Of a DNA stretch of 64,000 nucleotides, positions 47,940 to 55,696 are shown piece by piece (position 1 is the stretch's first letter; each line of letters begins with the position of its first letter). A program made the translations under genes and the position numbers. The notes under the pieces were generated by a model. That model was not told where the DNA came from. It made no database searches and saw only the letters and a program-made list of their open reading frames with translations. Source of the DNA: Pectobacterium parmentieri (GTDB lineage Bacteria > Pseudomonadota > Gammaproteobacteria > Enterobacterales > Enterobacteriaceae); assembly GCF_001742145.1 (NCBI RefSeq), contig NZ_CP015749.1:1736001-1800000 (forward strand), in the 5' to 3' direction.

Positions 47940-48805
47940 TGCGCCAGCATTCCATCATCCGGCATAGCATGAATATCACGCACCACATCGGTTAGCGGCG
48001 TCGTCACATCCTTGCTTTCCGCCGTTAACTTCTCTGTCTCCGCTTTCAGCTTGGCGGTAGCCGCCTTAATACGCAGCGTGTCAGCACTCAGGCGCGGAAT
48101 ATTCACCGCATCCAGCTGTAATTTACTCAGGCTGTTCTCGATCGACTCAATCCGGGCAATGTTGCGATCAAGCCCTTGCTCGGCCTTGATGAACTTATCG
48201 TAAAGCTCGATACGCGCTTCGACCGATTCCGCGTTCTGCAAATCCTCCATGATTTTGTTCAGCGTTTTCGTCACTGATAATGCACGCGCGCGGGTGAAAA
48301 TCAGCTCATCCCGCAGATCGGAATCCTTAGCTGCATCGAACAGTTCATCGGCATCCAGATATTTAGCATAAGCACCATGTGTTCTGGCGAATTGATTACC
48401 GCGCGGAAATGCGTTTGTCGGCACGCCCGTATTGCCGGGGTTTCCCTCAGTAAAGCGACCACTGGAATCCCTGCCGTGCCTTTTCGTTTCGTGTGCTGAG
48501 GCCTCGCTGCTGGTAGCATCTGTGTTTGCTGATTCCTGAGTGTCATTATCACCAGAATTACCGCGCTTTTTCTCGCTTTTGCGATTCGCGCTTTTCTCTT
48601 TGCGAATGTGCGAATCACTTTCTTGCGAACAGAGAGTTTGCGAATTCTGTTTAATAAAATCCGTCGCAGCCTTTATCGTGATGTGACGCTTCGCAGAGCT
48701 ATACGGTACGTCATTCTGAGCGCACCACTCTACTGGGGAGATTCCCGTTGCTAAATATGCAGCGGCATAATCGGCCAGTAGCTTTTTCCAATCGTACTTT
48801 GCCAT
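47936..48805 (-). CDS. Terminase small subunit-like protein (289 aa)
   Basis: N-terminal helix-turn-helix-like part (WKKLLADYAAAYLATGISPVEWCAQNDVPYSSAKRHI), a charged linker (75-130), then a helical oligomerisation-like region (150-270). It directly precedes terL with an ATGA overlap. DNA recognition of the pac site is the inferred role. Central linker is low-complexity and Ser/Lys-rich. Confidence 0.75.
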   Translation of the reverse strand: MAKYDWKKLLADYAAAYLATGISPVEWCAQNDVPYSSAKRHITIKAATDFIKQNSQTLCSQESDSHIRKEKSANRKSEKKRGNSGDNDTQESANTDATSSEASAHETKRHGRDSSGRFTEGNPGNTGVPTNAFPRGNQFARTHGAYAKYLDADELFDAAKDSDLRDELIFTRARALSVTKTLNKIMEDLQNAESVEARIELYDKFIKAEQGLDRNIARIESIENSLSKLQLDAVNIPRLSADTLRIKAATAKLKAETEKLTAESKDVTTPLTDVVRDIHAMPDDGMLAQ

Positions 48806-48869
48806 AGCGTCCTACTGAGTAAGCATTATCGAGCCACCTCTGGGAAGTGACTCTGGAATGCCTGATGAA

Positions 48870-49760
48870 TCACTTGAATGCGTGGACTACAGCGCGAAAC
48901 AGGTAATCTTTCACCTGCTGCTCTTTAGGAAGCTGGTCATACGGGACAAAGCACGGGTGTTCTTTCTTCTCGGCGTCTTTCACTGGCCCATATACCCAAC
49001 CTTCAGCCTGTTTCTGAGCCAACCAACTATTATGTGACGCTTCTGGGCCGTGCTCACCATTGAGATGGAATTCTACGCCGAGGCGAGCACTATCTTTCTG
49101 CCAATCTGGTGCATCGTCCCACGACATTTGACTACCATCTCCTAGGGCTGCGCAGTAGGCGCGGTTGATTTCGTGAGATATTCTGGCAATCAGGTCAATG
49201 CTATATCCTCTGTCTTCGGCCTCGGAATTACCCACACCGACACCCGGCAGATTTTCAAACGCCAGTGCTGTTCCGCCTTTACCTGTAATTGCCTTAACCT
49301 CCTCCAGCAGGGAAAACGGGATACCATTGATTTTCACGCACTGGTCACGAGGCAAGGTGGTAGATTCAACATCATCGGGCAACGGCTCCGAAAGCGATTG
49401 CTCATAAAGGCGCTGTTTAAGCAAATAGCCTTCCAACTGCCAGATTTTGTTAACCGCATTCTGGCGTGCAATCTTACGGCCAATCTCAGGGTCGAAGTTT
49501 TCAGGTGATGCGCAGGCTGATTCGCCAGTGACGGTAAAGCCATTACGCAATACCAGGACGCAGAAGGTCAGCAGGTGAAGATTTCCGTTAATCGGGTTAA
49601 GGAGTTTGTGACCATCACAAGCGCCCCCCAACCCTTCTGCTGCTGAAAAAAAGTGCTCAGCAACAATAATGCCTTCAATGTGGTCAGGTGTAACACGCGG
49701 CGCGGTTAAGCCCTTCGCCTGAATCTCTTTCTCAATGTGTTGATCAGTGACTTGTGTCAT
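48870..49760 (-). CDS. Gp49-like protein fused to a RyR domain
   Basis: 296 residues. N-terminal region (about 18-115: VTPDHIEGIIVAEHFF, NGNLHLLTFCVLVLRNGFTV, GESACASPENFDPEIGRKIA) is the family of phage N4 gp49/Sf6 gene 66. The C-terminal part (about 180-296: IARISHEINRAYCAALGD, WQKDSARLGVEFH, HNSWLAQKQAEGWVYGPVKD, HPCFVPYDQLPKEQQVKDYLF) is a RyR domain, known from ryanodine receptors and many phage and bacterial proteins. The role is unknown; a small-molecule sensing role is only suggested for the domain. It sits between lysis and packaging genes. Confidence 0.85.
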   Translation of the reverse strand: MTQVTDQHIEKEIQAKGLTAPRVTPDHIEGIIVAEHFFSAAEGLGGACDGHKLLNPINGNLHLLTFCVLVLRNGFTVTGESACASPENFDPEIGRKIARQNAVNKIWQLEGYLLKQRLYEQSLSEPLPDDVESTTLPRDQCVKINGIPFSLLEEVKAITGKGGTALAFENLPGVGVGNSEAEDRGYSIDLIARISHEINRAYCAALGDGSQMSWDDAPDWQKDSARLGVEFHLNGEHGPEASHNSWLAQKQAEGWVYGPVKDAEKKEHPCFVPYDQLPKEQQVKDYLFRAVVHAFK

Positions 49761-49782
49761 GGGATTACCTTTTGTTAGGACG

Positions 49783-49810
49783 AAAAAAAGCCCCAGCGGA
49801 TGCTGAGGCT
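49783..49810 (-). terminator. Terminator downstream of the small membrane protein
   Basis: Stem AGCCCCAGC/GCTGAGGCT (one mismatch), 4-nt loop, then seven T residues in the leftward direction. Confidence 0.8.
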
Positions 49811-49831
49811 ATATATTGAATATCAAAAGTC

Positions 49832-50152
49832 TTATTTAAATAATCCAGTAAAAGCAAGGCCAAAGGCAAGTATCAAGCCGAATTCAGTCACAAGAAGCAT
49901 CAACAACAACTGAATATTTTGATACCACGAGCTGCTTTTTGGCACAAAGCTCTGTAAATCGGCAATTACTACATGGCCCAAAGCACAGGCGCGAATCACT
50001 GTACAAAGGATTACCAGTGCACATGCTACATAAGATTCATTTTCATAAGTTTTAATTGCTGCATAAATACCAACGGCGCATAAGGCCACTGAAGCGGTAT
50101 ATTTATCATCCATTTCGATAATTTTTTGTGATGCAGAAAGTTTTGTTGTCAT
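49832..50152 (-). CDS. Small membrane protein in the lysis region (106 aa)
   Basis: Three hydrophobic helices (about 20-33, 42-60, 78-104). No family recognised. Lies between Rz and the Gp49-RyR gene. Could be a holin-related or accessory membrane protein; the known lysis functions are already covered by its neighbours, so this is open. Confidence 0.6.
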   Translation of the reverse strand: MTTKLSASQKIIEMDDKYTASVALCAVGIYAAIKTYENESYVACALVILCTVIRACALGHVVIADLQSFVPKSSSWYQNIQLLLMLLVTEFGLILAFGLAFTGLFK

Positions 50153-50268
50153 ATCAGTCTCTTTGTTAGTTGGTATATAACTACGCTACCACATGAAAAA
50201 AGAGGCCGAAGTGTTTCAGCAAAAAAAGTGTCTTTTCCGAGAAAATAAATTTAACGCTCAGTAATGTG

Positions 50269-50811
50269 TTATTTATTATCATCTTTTTGGGAGTCTATTT
50301 CCCGTATCCCCGCCAACTGATTTAGCGCTCTGTCTAGTGTCGCCAGCAACGGATCAATCCAATATACCGCCTGCCCATACGTTAGTCTGCACTCGGTGGT
50401 AGCGGCACCAGAACCGGTTGTGTCAGCTCCGCCGGCAGTGGCACGCATTGCGCTGGCACGTAGACTGTGCGCGTAGTCGAGCAGCCCAGTAGCGACATCA
50501 TCAGGCACACACTCACGACTAGCAGGATGATGTTTGATAACTGTTCGGTAAATAATCTGTTTTTCATCGGATTTACCCTTGATGGTGATGGCATACTGAT
50601 TCGCCTGCCTGGCGATTTCGTTGTAGTGATGAAACTGAAGCGACTGTCCGGCGATAACCGCTTGCTGGCTGGCGCTGATATCTTTCGATTGCTGCTTATC
50701 CCGCTGCGCAATATCCGTATCCCACCGCAATCCCTGCACATACCAACCTGCGCCGAACGCAGCAGCCAACCCGCCGTATAACAGCAGCGCTTTCATTTTC
50801 GTGGTTAACAT
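50269..50811 (-). CDS. Rz: Rz-type inner-membrane spanin subunit
   Basis: 180 residues with one N-terminal membrane segment (about 6-23, ALLLYGGLAAAFGAGWYVQG) and a long periplasmic helical part, then a C-terminal region. Together with Rz1 it fuses the two membranes at the last step of lysis. The nested Rz1 frame confirms the assignment. AGAG stands before the ATG at 50811; a second ATG is at 50796. Confidence 0.88.
   Translation of the reverse strand: MLTTKMKALLLYGGLAAAFGAGWYVQGLRWDTDIAQRDKQQSKDISASQQAVIAGQSLQFHHYNEIARQANQYAITIKGKSDEKQIIYRTVIKHHPASRECVPDDVATGLLDYAHSLRASAMRATAGGADTTGSGAATTECRLTYGQAVYWIDPLLATLDRALNQLAGIREIDSQKDDNK
50382..50567 (-). CDS. Rz1: Rz1-type spanin lipoprotein, nested within Rz
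   Basis: 61-residue frame entirely inside Rz in another reading frame. Signal sequence with lipobox SLLGC (Cys29), followed by a short Pro-rich tail (VPAQCVPLPAELTQPVLVPLPP) typical of Rz1. The frame opens further upstream to 50741, but the ATG at 50567 gives the proper lipoprotein. Confidence 0.92.
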   Translation of the reverse strand: MKNRLFTEQLSNIILLVVSVCLMMSLLGCSTTRTVYVPAQCVPLPAELTQPVLVPLPPSAD

Positions 50812-50895
50812 GGTTTCTCTGTTAGAAAGTGGACAGATTGATGAAGGGGAGGAATTCAGATTTCACGTAGCGTTGCCAAAACGGCATCAGAAAGA

Positions 50896-51138
50896 CTATT
50901 TTTTAGACAAATTAAGCTGTTTTAGGACAAAGTGCCGAATGCCTACCATCGCAATACATAGCAAAATAATGCTATCGGCCTGTCTATCTGATCCACTTCC
51001 ACCAATCAGCGCCCCCATGCACGAAATAGAAAGTGCCGAATACATGAGTTTGCCGATTACCCCATCTTTAACGTGATCACTGAACACGCACCACCCAGCC
51101 CACAGAAGAATGGTGACGTAGGCGATGGTGAAAATCAT
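50896..51138 (-). CDS. Holin-like or antiholin-like protein (80 aa)
   Basis: Two to three hydrophobic helices (about 1-17, 30-48, 56-70) and a basic C-terminus (KQLNLSKK). ATG at 51138 overlaps the preceding stop (ATGA). It follows another holin-like gene, so the two may act as holin and partner. Confidence 0.65.
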   Translation of the reverse strand: MIFTIAYVTILLWAGWCVFSDHVKDGVIGKLMYSALSISCMGALIGGSGSDRQADSIILLCIAMVGIRHFVLKQLNLSKK

Positions 51139-51455
51139 TGGGCACCTCCACCAAATCGGGATCGGATAAGCCCCCACAGATCGGCAGCTTCAATGGCCTT
51201 GATAACGGCAGCAATCAGCGAACCGCCGAACGCCCCCAGAAGAAAGCCAATGCCGCCAGCCGACGAAGGATTGATATTGAAATAATCGCCAACAATGCCT
51301 GTCAGGTAGTGGGCGCAGGCGCTACCCGTGAAAACGAAGATCGCGATCCCGCGTGCCGTTCTTAAGTCGCTCTGGAATGGTACAGATATCAGTGCACCAA
51401 TGAGCCCGGCTACCGCCCATTGAAATTGCTCCCACAGTCGGGATAGCCATTCCAT
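51135..51455 (-). CDS. Holin-like protein (106 aa)
   Basis: Three membrane segments (about 12-28, 35-55, 65-88) with Gly-rich helix faces (GGIGFLLGAFGGSLIAAV). Start overlaps the endolysin stop (TAATG). Position and size suggest the main holin that lets the endolysin out. Confidence 0.75.
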   Translation of the reverse strand: MEWLSRLWEQFQWAVAGLIGALISVPFQSDLRTARGIAIFVFTGSACAHYLTGIVGDYFNINPSSAGGIGFLLGAFGGSLIAAVIKAIEAADLWGLIRSRFGGGAQ

Positions 51456-52048
51456 TACACAGCCCCCTGGTACTTGGCATATGCACTCTCAAGTTTGGTG
51501 TCATAGCGATTTTTGGCATACGCTGGACCGTTGTAAATTCGGGCGAAGGTTGCCCAATCACGACTTTTCAGCGCCGATAGCAGTTTGTTATCCGCTTTAA
51601 TAAAGCGCACGAACGAATCGAGTTGCCCGGCTGCCATGTATTGGGCGTTAATGAAAGCTTGTAATGTCGGGTAGCCGCAAGTTTTCCAGTGGTAACCCAT
51701 GATCTGAAATGCTCCCCACGATGCAGATTGCAACGCGCAGCCGCGATCAATAACAGTCGCAGCCCGATCCATATCTTTATCTTCTTTATCTAGGGATTGG
51801 TAACTGCCCGGTTTACGCGCTACCAGATCGGGATGTTTCGCTAATTCGGTATTTGCCCGAGCACCGCCGAAATGTTTCGTCAGTTGCTGATACATAACAT
51901 GCGGTTCATATTGCACTTTTACCCGACCATCCGATAGAAATCCGCTGCCGCTACTTTCTACTTCGGTCACAGCTTTAATCGTGGCAACCGGAACCCCCAA
52001 ACCACTCGCGGCGACCCGGTAATCTAAAAGGGTGAGAATTTTGGACAT
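51455..52048 (-). CDS. Endolysin, N-acetylmuramidase type
   Basis: 197 residues of the N-acetylmuramidase (DUF3380) family: catalytic Glu in AVTEVESSGSGFL, then VQYEPHVMYQQL, QSASWGAFQIMGYHWKTCGY and FVRFIKADNKLLSALKSRDWATFARIYNG. No signal or SAR segment, so release depends on the holin. ATG 52048 gives the family start; upstream codons to 52192 are not conserved and cross two terminators. Confidence 0.9.
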   Translation of the reverse strand: MSKILTLLDYRVAASGLGVPVATIKAVTEVESSGSGFLSDGRVKVQYEPHVMYQQLTKHFGGARANTELAKHPDLVARKPGSYQSLDKEDKDMDRAATVIDRGCALQSASWGAFQIMGYHWKTCGYPTLQAFINAQYMAAGQLDSFVRFIKADNKLLSALKSRDWATFARIYNGPAYAKNRYDTKLESAYAKYQGAV

Positions 52049-52071
52049 AACACGCTCTATATGCAGGAAAT

Positions 52072-52103
52072 AAAAAAGCCTGCTGGGCGAACCATGCAGG
52101 CTT
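52072..52103 (-). terminator. Second terminator before the endolysin gene
   Basis: Perfect 8-bp stem AAGCCTGC/GCAGGCTT with a 12-nt loop and TTTTTA leftward, 24 bp upstream of the endolysin start. With the module copy 4 hairpin it makes a tandem tR'-like block. Confidence 0.88.
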
Positions 52104-52117
52104 GAGGACTGACCAAT

Positions 52118-52192
52118 AAAAAACCGGAGCAGCTTTTTAAGGCATACTCCGGTATCTTTCGCGAATTTAGCGCGTATGGGCGGGCAGGTCAA
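52118..52192 (-). promoter_or_regulatory. Late promoter-terminator module, copy 4 (probable PR'-tR')
   Basis: Leftward: -35 TTGACC (52187-52192), 17 bp, -10 TAAATT (52164-52169), conserved initial sequence, hairpin ACCGGAG/CTCCGGT (52123-52153), T run. One small gene downstream of Q and just ahead of the lysis genes, which is where lambdoid phages have PR' and its terminator. Confidence 0.78.
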
Positions 52193-52584
52193 TCGGGTTT
52201 CTGTAGTAATCCGGCGTCTTTTAATGCCAGAACAACATCCATTTGACCATTTTGATTTTTTGCGGCTTCATCAAAGTGTTCCGTCGCTTTTTTCCATAAA
52301 TCAGATTTAGAATATTTTCTGGTTGGTTCACTTAATAACCTTTCAGCAGCCGCTACGGCGTATTCTTTATTTGGACTGTCTGGCGGTAAATAATTCCCTT
52401 TCGGGATATCTTTTATATAACCATCCTGACATAACCCAAGAAATGCAGATTTGGGACAACCTTTTTTCCTGCTTTCTTTACTGCTAGTGAAATGAGTTAT
52501 TTCATGTTCCCAACACTCTTGCGGCGATTGCCCATAAATAAAATTACTCGCTACAGCAACGGCTGTTTCACCATAAATCCCCAT
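52189..52584 (-). CDS. DUF6979-like protein
   Basis: 131 residues starting MGIYGETAVAVASNFIYGQS, with KGCPKSAFLGLCQDGYIKDIP and NKEYAVAAAERLL. This agrees with my recollection of the DUF6979 family, of unknown role. The ATG at 52584 follows GGAGG of the Q gene's end. It is wedged between Q and PR', the slot used for cargo (for example toxin genes) in related phages. Confidence 0.7.
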   Translation of the reverse strand: MGIYGETAVAVASNFIYGQSPQECWEHEITHFTSSKESRKKGCPKSAFLGLCQDGYIKDIPKGNYLPPDSPNKEYAVAAAERLLSEPTRKYSKSDLWKKATEHFDEAAKNQNGQMDVVLALKDAGLLQKPD

Positions 52585-52585
52585 G

Positions 52586-53395
52586 TCATGCCTCCATTTC
52601 ATCATAAATTTTAGTGCTGAGGGTGCTAACCGCCTGAGACTCTTCAACATACAACCAGCGCATGCAACTCTTAACCAGATCCAAATATTTCGGCCATTCA
52701 CCAGCAGATATCACAGCCCCTATGATAGCCAATGATTTACGCAGATGTTCGAACGTCGCCACAATATGCCCATTACCACCACACTCGTTACAGACGGTAA
52801 TGACAGGGCGCTGCGTTTTTCCTGTTCCGCTACAACGTGGGCAGACATTTAATTGTGCCGCCTGGAGATCCGACCATTCCCGCAGCGCTTTACGTTCATG
52901 ACTTATTCGCTCGTTAAGTTCGGTGATTTCGATCCCCGCGCTAATGTAATCGGCGTGGCTCACCTTTTCGCGACAGCGCTGCCTTTCAAGCTGCTTTATC
53001 TCTGCACGCAATGCATTGGTATTCTTGCGCGACTGCGCCGCTTTAGCGCCGTATCTGCGTAGTAGCCCAGCGATATGATCGATTTGCGCGGGCAGATTGC
53101 GATCAAGCACCATACTTAGCGCCAACTGACAGGCAGAGTCCGAGTGCATGAGGTGAGTTCGAGTTTTTACCCAGTTAGAAATAGCATCTCGAATACGCTG
53201 TTCTGCCTGGCTATCGTGGCGGTATTTTGTCATTAACAAATCAAAGCCAACGGAATGGCGATGTTGAGCTGTAGCAAACGCGCCAACGATCTGATCTTTG
53301 GAAAGAATGCCTTGCCCGCGCCCTATGTTCAGTGATTCAATACTCATACAATGCGGATCGTGCATCTTGATAAGTTGTTCTATGGCTATGGTCAT
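52586..53395 (-). CDS. Q: Antitermination protein Q-like
   Basis: 269 residues. N-terminal helical region (1-130), a coiled coil (130-195) and a zinc-finger-like pair CPRCSGTG..CNECGGNG (about 196-220) as in the Q proteins of phages 82/21 type, followed by a helical end. It would bind near the late promoter and let polymerase pass terminators. Position just upstream of PR' fits. Starts with the AGGACTGACCAAATGACC initiation element shared by four phage genes. Confidence 0.82.
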   Translation of the reverse strand: MTIAIEQLIKMHDPHCMSIESLNIGRGQGILSKDQIVGAFATAQHRHSVGFDLLMTKYRHDSQAEQRIRDAISNWVKTRTHLMHSDSACQLALSMVLDRNLPAQIDHIAGLLRRYGAKAAQSRKNTNALRAEIKQLERQRCREKVSHADYISAGIEITELNERISHERKALREWSDLQAAQLNVCPRCSGTGKTQRPVITVCNECGGNGHIVATFEHLRKSLAIIGAVISAGEWPKYLDLVKSCMRWLYVEESQAVSTLSTKIYDEMEA

Positions 53396-53484
53396 TTGGT
53401 CAGTCCTGAAATGATATCATCAGGCTGATTGTATGATTTAGTTTACAGAGAGCAACAATATTACAATTTACAACGTGGGCTAAA

Positions 53485-54249
53485 TTAGCCCCGTGCCTTT
53501 TCAACCAAGTCTTTAGCTTCTTCAATTATTATTTGATAAAACTTGGTCTTCAATCTATCCCCTGATGGACATTTTCTTTGTGACTTCCCATAGCTTAAAG
53601 CTAAATTTTCACACCAAAGTACGATATCAAACTCTGTCTTCTCAGATAAAAATAATTCTTGCTTATCAAAAAATTTCCTTACTGTCATTATGTGCGGTTC
53701 GTCAGAATTACCTTCTAGTTTAGACAACCTTGAATCTACATTTTCCACTTTTCTAGACAGCTCATCATTCTGTCTAAAAAGCTCCGCTACAGCTATAGCA
53801 TTTTGCACAACAACTTCAGCCATTTTTGTCAGCGCCGACCCCTGAGCTGTCACTGGCGGTGGGTATACTCCATGCTTGGTTAACGATGGTACTACTTCAT
53901 GATAAAGCCAACGTTGAAATCGCCTTCCCGCTTTAGATTTGTCATTACCCATTATCCTATTCAGACCTGGCTGAGTGACAAAAACCTCTGTTTCCTCATC
54001 GAATCTTCCATTATTAACTGGAATATTTTTATATTCATCGGAATCAAGATCATTTATTTGACCTTTGATCAAATTAGGAATGAACTTTGTAGGGTTAACC
54101 TCCCCTAACTCTCTATTCTCTTTGTTTAATACAATAAAAATATCTTTTAAAGAAAAATAAAGAATTTCATCTATATAGCATGTCCTTATATCTATAGAAC
54201 CAGAGGTTCCCTCATAACAGATAGACATTAGATTTTTATTTTCTTTCAT
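53485..54249 (-). CDS. BRO-N domain protein
   Basis: 254 residues. N-terminal BRO domain (about 8-120; YFSLKDIFIVLN, FVTQPGLNRIMG, KAGRRFQRWLYHEVVPSLTKHG) as in phage antirepressors and baculovirus Bro proteins, then a coiled coil (140-180) and an unknown C-terminal part. A+T-rich, between Q and a broken VRR-NUC gene. A GGGGCTA/TAGCCC hairpin overlaps its stop codon. May act as antirepressor or cargo. Confidence 0.82.
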   Translation of the reverse strand: MKENKNLMSICYEGTSGSIDIRTCYIDEILYFSLKDIFIVLNKENRELGEVNPTKFIPNLIKGQINDLDSDEYKNIPVNNGRFDEETEVFVTQPGLNRIMGNDKSKAGRRFQRWLYHEVVPSLTKHGVYPPPVTAQGSALTKMAEVVVQNAIAVAELFRQNDELSRKVENVDSRLSKLEGNSDEPHIMTVRKFFDKQELFLSEKTEFDIVLWCENLALSYGKSQRKCPSGDRLKTKFYQIIIEEAKDLVEKARG

Positions 54250-54263
54250 ATAAACATTCCATT

Positions 54264-54458
54264 TTATTTATTAAAATAGTTAGCTATGCTGCGGATAGCA
54301 TGTTCATAACCAAAGCATACCTGAGTTTTATACCCCACGGCTGAGGTTTTTTTTGATCCAAATCTCTTGCTGAGTCGATAACTTACCGCCCTTAGCTTTC
54401 ATCTCAATCCACAGGCCACCATACCCGCCGCGAGGAAGTGCCAGAAAACATCTGATAT
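54264..54458 (-). pseudogene. Truncated, frameshifted VRR-NUC nuclease gene
   Basis: Two frames that join into a VRR-NUC C-terminus: GGYGGLWIEMKAKGGKLSTQ then, after a shift in a run of eight A, GYKTQVCFGYEHAIRSIANY with a stop at 54264. Deleting one A joins the frames (QQEIWIKKTSAVGYKTQV). The 5' part is missing, replaced by the methyltransferase gene. Catalytic GLWIEMK matches the family E-x-K. Confidence 0.8.
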
Positions 54459-54469
54459 GATTATTTTAC

Positions 54470-55339
54470 TCAACCCTTCTTAGAGAGAACAGAAATGAGA
54501 TATGTATCACCTTCAACTTGGTTTACTTTATTAGTATATATGTCTTCATTGATCATTTTCATTGCACCATCCTCATTACTTTCACGATATAACACGCTAT
54601 CAATAGTTGTTATTTTCATCGAAGTTACACTTGCTTGCTCTTCGTGACATTGCCTAATTTTTTTCTCTTCATCCTCGTTAACCAAAGCACCTCTGTCTAC
54701 AATATGTAGCATTCCATCTTTTCCTAAAATAGCATCAGCCAGTTCATAAACTTTATTTTGTGTAAGTATACGATAATGATGTCCTGACTTAGGATTCCCG
54801 TTATTTATTAGAATCTTATTGAATGACCTGGCGCCATGTGAACCTATTAGCCAACAAATCACAGCATCTATTTCTTTGGGTTTCAACCACTCGCTTAAAA
54901 GTGAATAATCCCATACATCACTTTCAATTAGTATAGCATCATATTCATCTTCATTAATCACCTCAAAAAAATCATTAAAATATTTTATTGTATACTCAAT
55001 AGCTCCATTAGATTTTTTATACCTTTCCTTTGTTATTTTTCCACGAAGAACAAGTAACACCTTAAATCCCGCATCTTCAAGATTACCTTTAGCGGTTTCA
55101 AGACATTTAGGATTTTCATCAATAGAAATGACTTTATGCCCATCAGCAAGCAACTGTTTTGTAGACAAGCCGGCACCACAACCAATTTCGAGAACAAACT
55201 TTGCTTCATTTAAAAAACTTGACATCCACTTGTATCCATCACATTTTTTAATCCCTTCTGAATTAACTTTCCACTGGTTACAGTATTCATCCATTGCATC
55301 GTTAACAAATTTTTTAACATCACCATTGAAACCTGTCAT
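54470..55339 (-). CDS. Class I SAM-dependent methyltransferase, prophage cargo
   Basis: 289 residues. SAM-binding motif I VLEIGCGAGLSTKQLL (about 49-64), acidic end of strand 2 in VISIDENPKCLETAKGN, and a DAILIESDVWDYS stretch. The substrate is not clear; there is no DNA-methylase DPPY motif, so a small molecule or protein target is more likely. AAGGAG seven bases before the ATG. Lower G+C than the phage core and placed so that it removed the start of the VRR-NUC gene. Confidence 0.8.
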   Translation of the reverse strand: MTGFNGDVKKFVNDAMDEYCNQWKVNSEGIKKCDGYKWMSSFLNEAKFVLEIGCGAGLSTKQLLADGHKVISIDENPKCLETAKGNLEDAGFKVLLVLRGKITKERYKKSNGAIEYTIKYFNDFFEVINEDEYDAILIESDVWDYSLLSEWLKPKEIDAVICWLIGSHGARSFNKILINNGNPKSGHHYRILTQNKVYELADAILGKDGMLHIVDRGALVNEDEEKKIRQCHEEQASVTSMKITTIDSVLYRESNEDGAMKMINEDIYTNKVNQVEGDTYLISVLSKKG

Positions 55340-55385
55340 ATAGATCTCCTTTATGGAAAATTATTATCAGACCTTTAACTTTAGA

Positions 55386-55694
55386 TTAATTTTTAACCAT
55401 GGCAGTCCATCTGAATGTCAAATACAGCGCCTGAAGCAATACTTCTTCTTTCTCCCCCGCCCGCCAGTCATACAGCACGCGCCCATCAATCACATCGTGG
55501 CAAGATGAGCAGCCGTATACAGCCCAGAAGTCATCGCCTTTATATCCCATACCATGCGTGGGACTTGGAAGATGACACAATACCGTTGTTTCGGGATTAC
55601 CGTTACAGATGCCAGGGATCTGCAAGGTGCAAGCCTGCCCTCGGGCAGACTCACGTAACACTTTGCTTCTGAAAGCAGGAGATTTTCTTATCAT
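55386..55694 (-). CDS. DUF1364 nuclease-like nin-region protein
   Basis: 102 residues with a Cys/His pattern (CTLQIPGICNGNPETTVLCHL, then CSSCHDVIDGR) that fits the zinc-binding DUF1364 family found in lambdoid nin regions. Thought to be an HNH-like nuclease. ATG 55694 chosen over TTG 55700. Confidence 0.82.
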   Translation of the reverse strand: MIRKSPAFRSKVLRESARGQACTLQIPGICNGNPETTVLCHLPSPTHGMGYKGDDFWAVYGCSSCHDVIDGRVLYDWRAGEKEEVLLQALYLTFRWTAMVKN

Positions 55695-55696
55695 AA

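Noticed and set aside
51455..53395. Shiga toxin or other known toxin near Q
   Set aside because: The interval is filled by the DUF6979-like gene, promoter module and endolysin; no toxin motifs were found.
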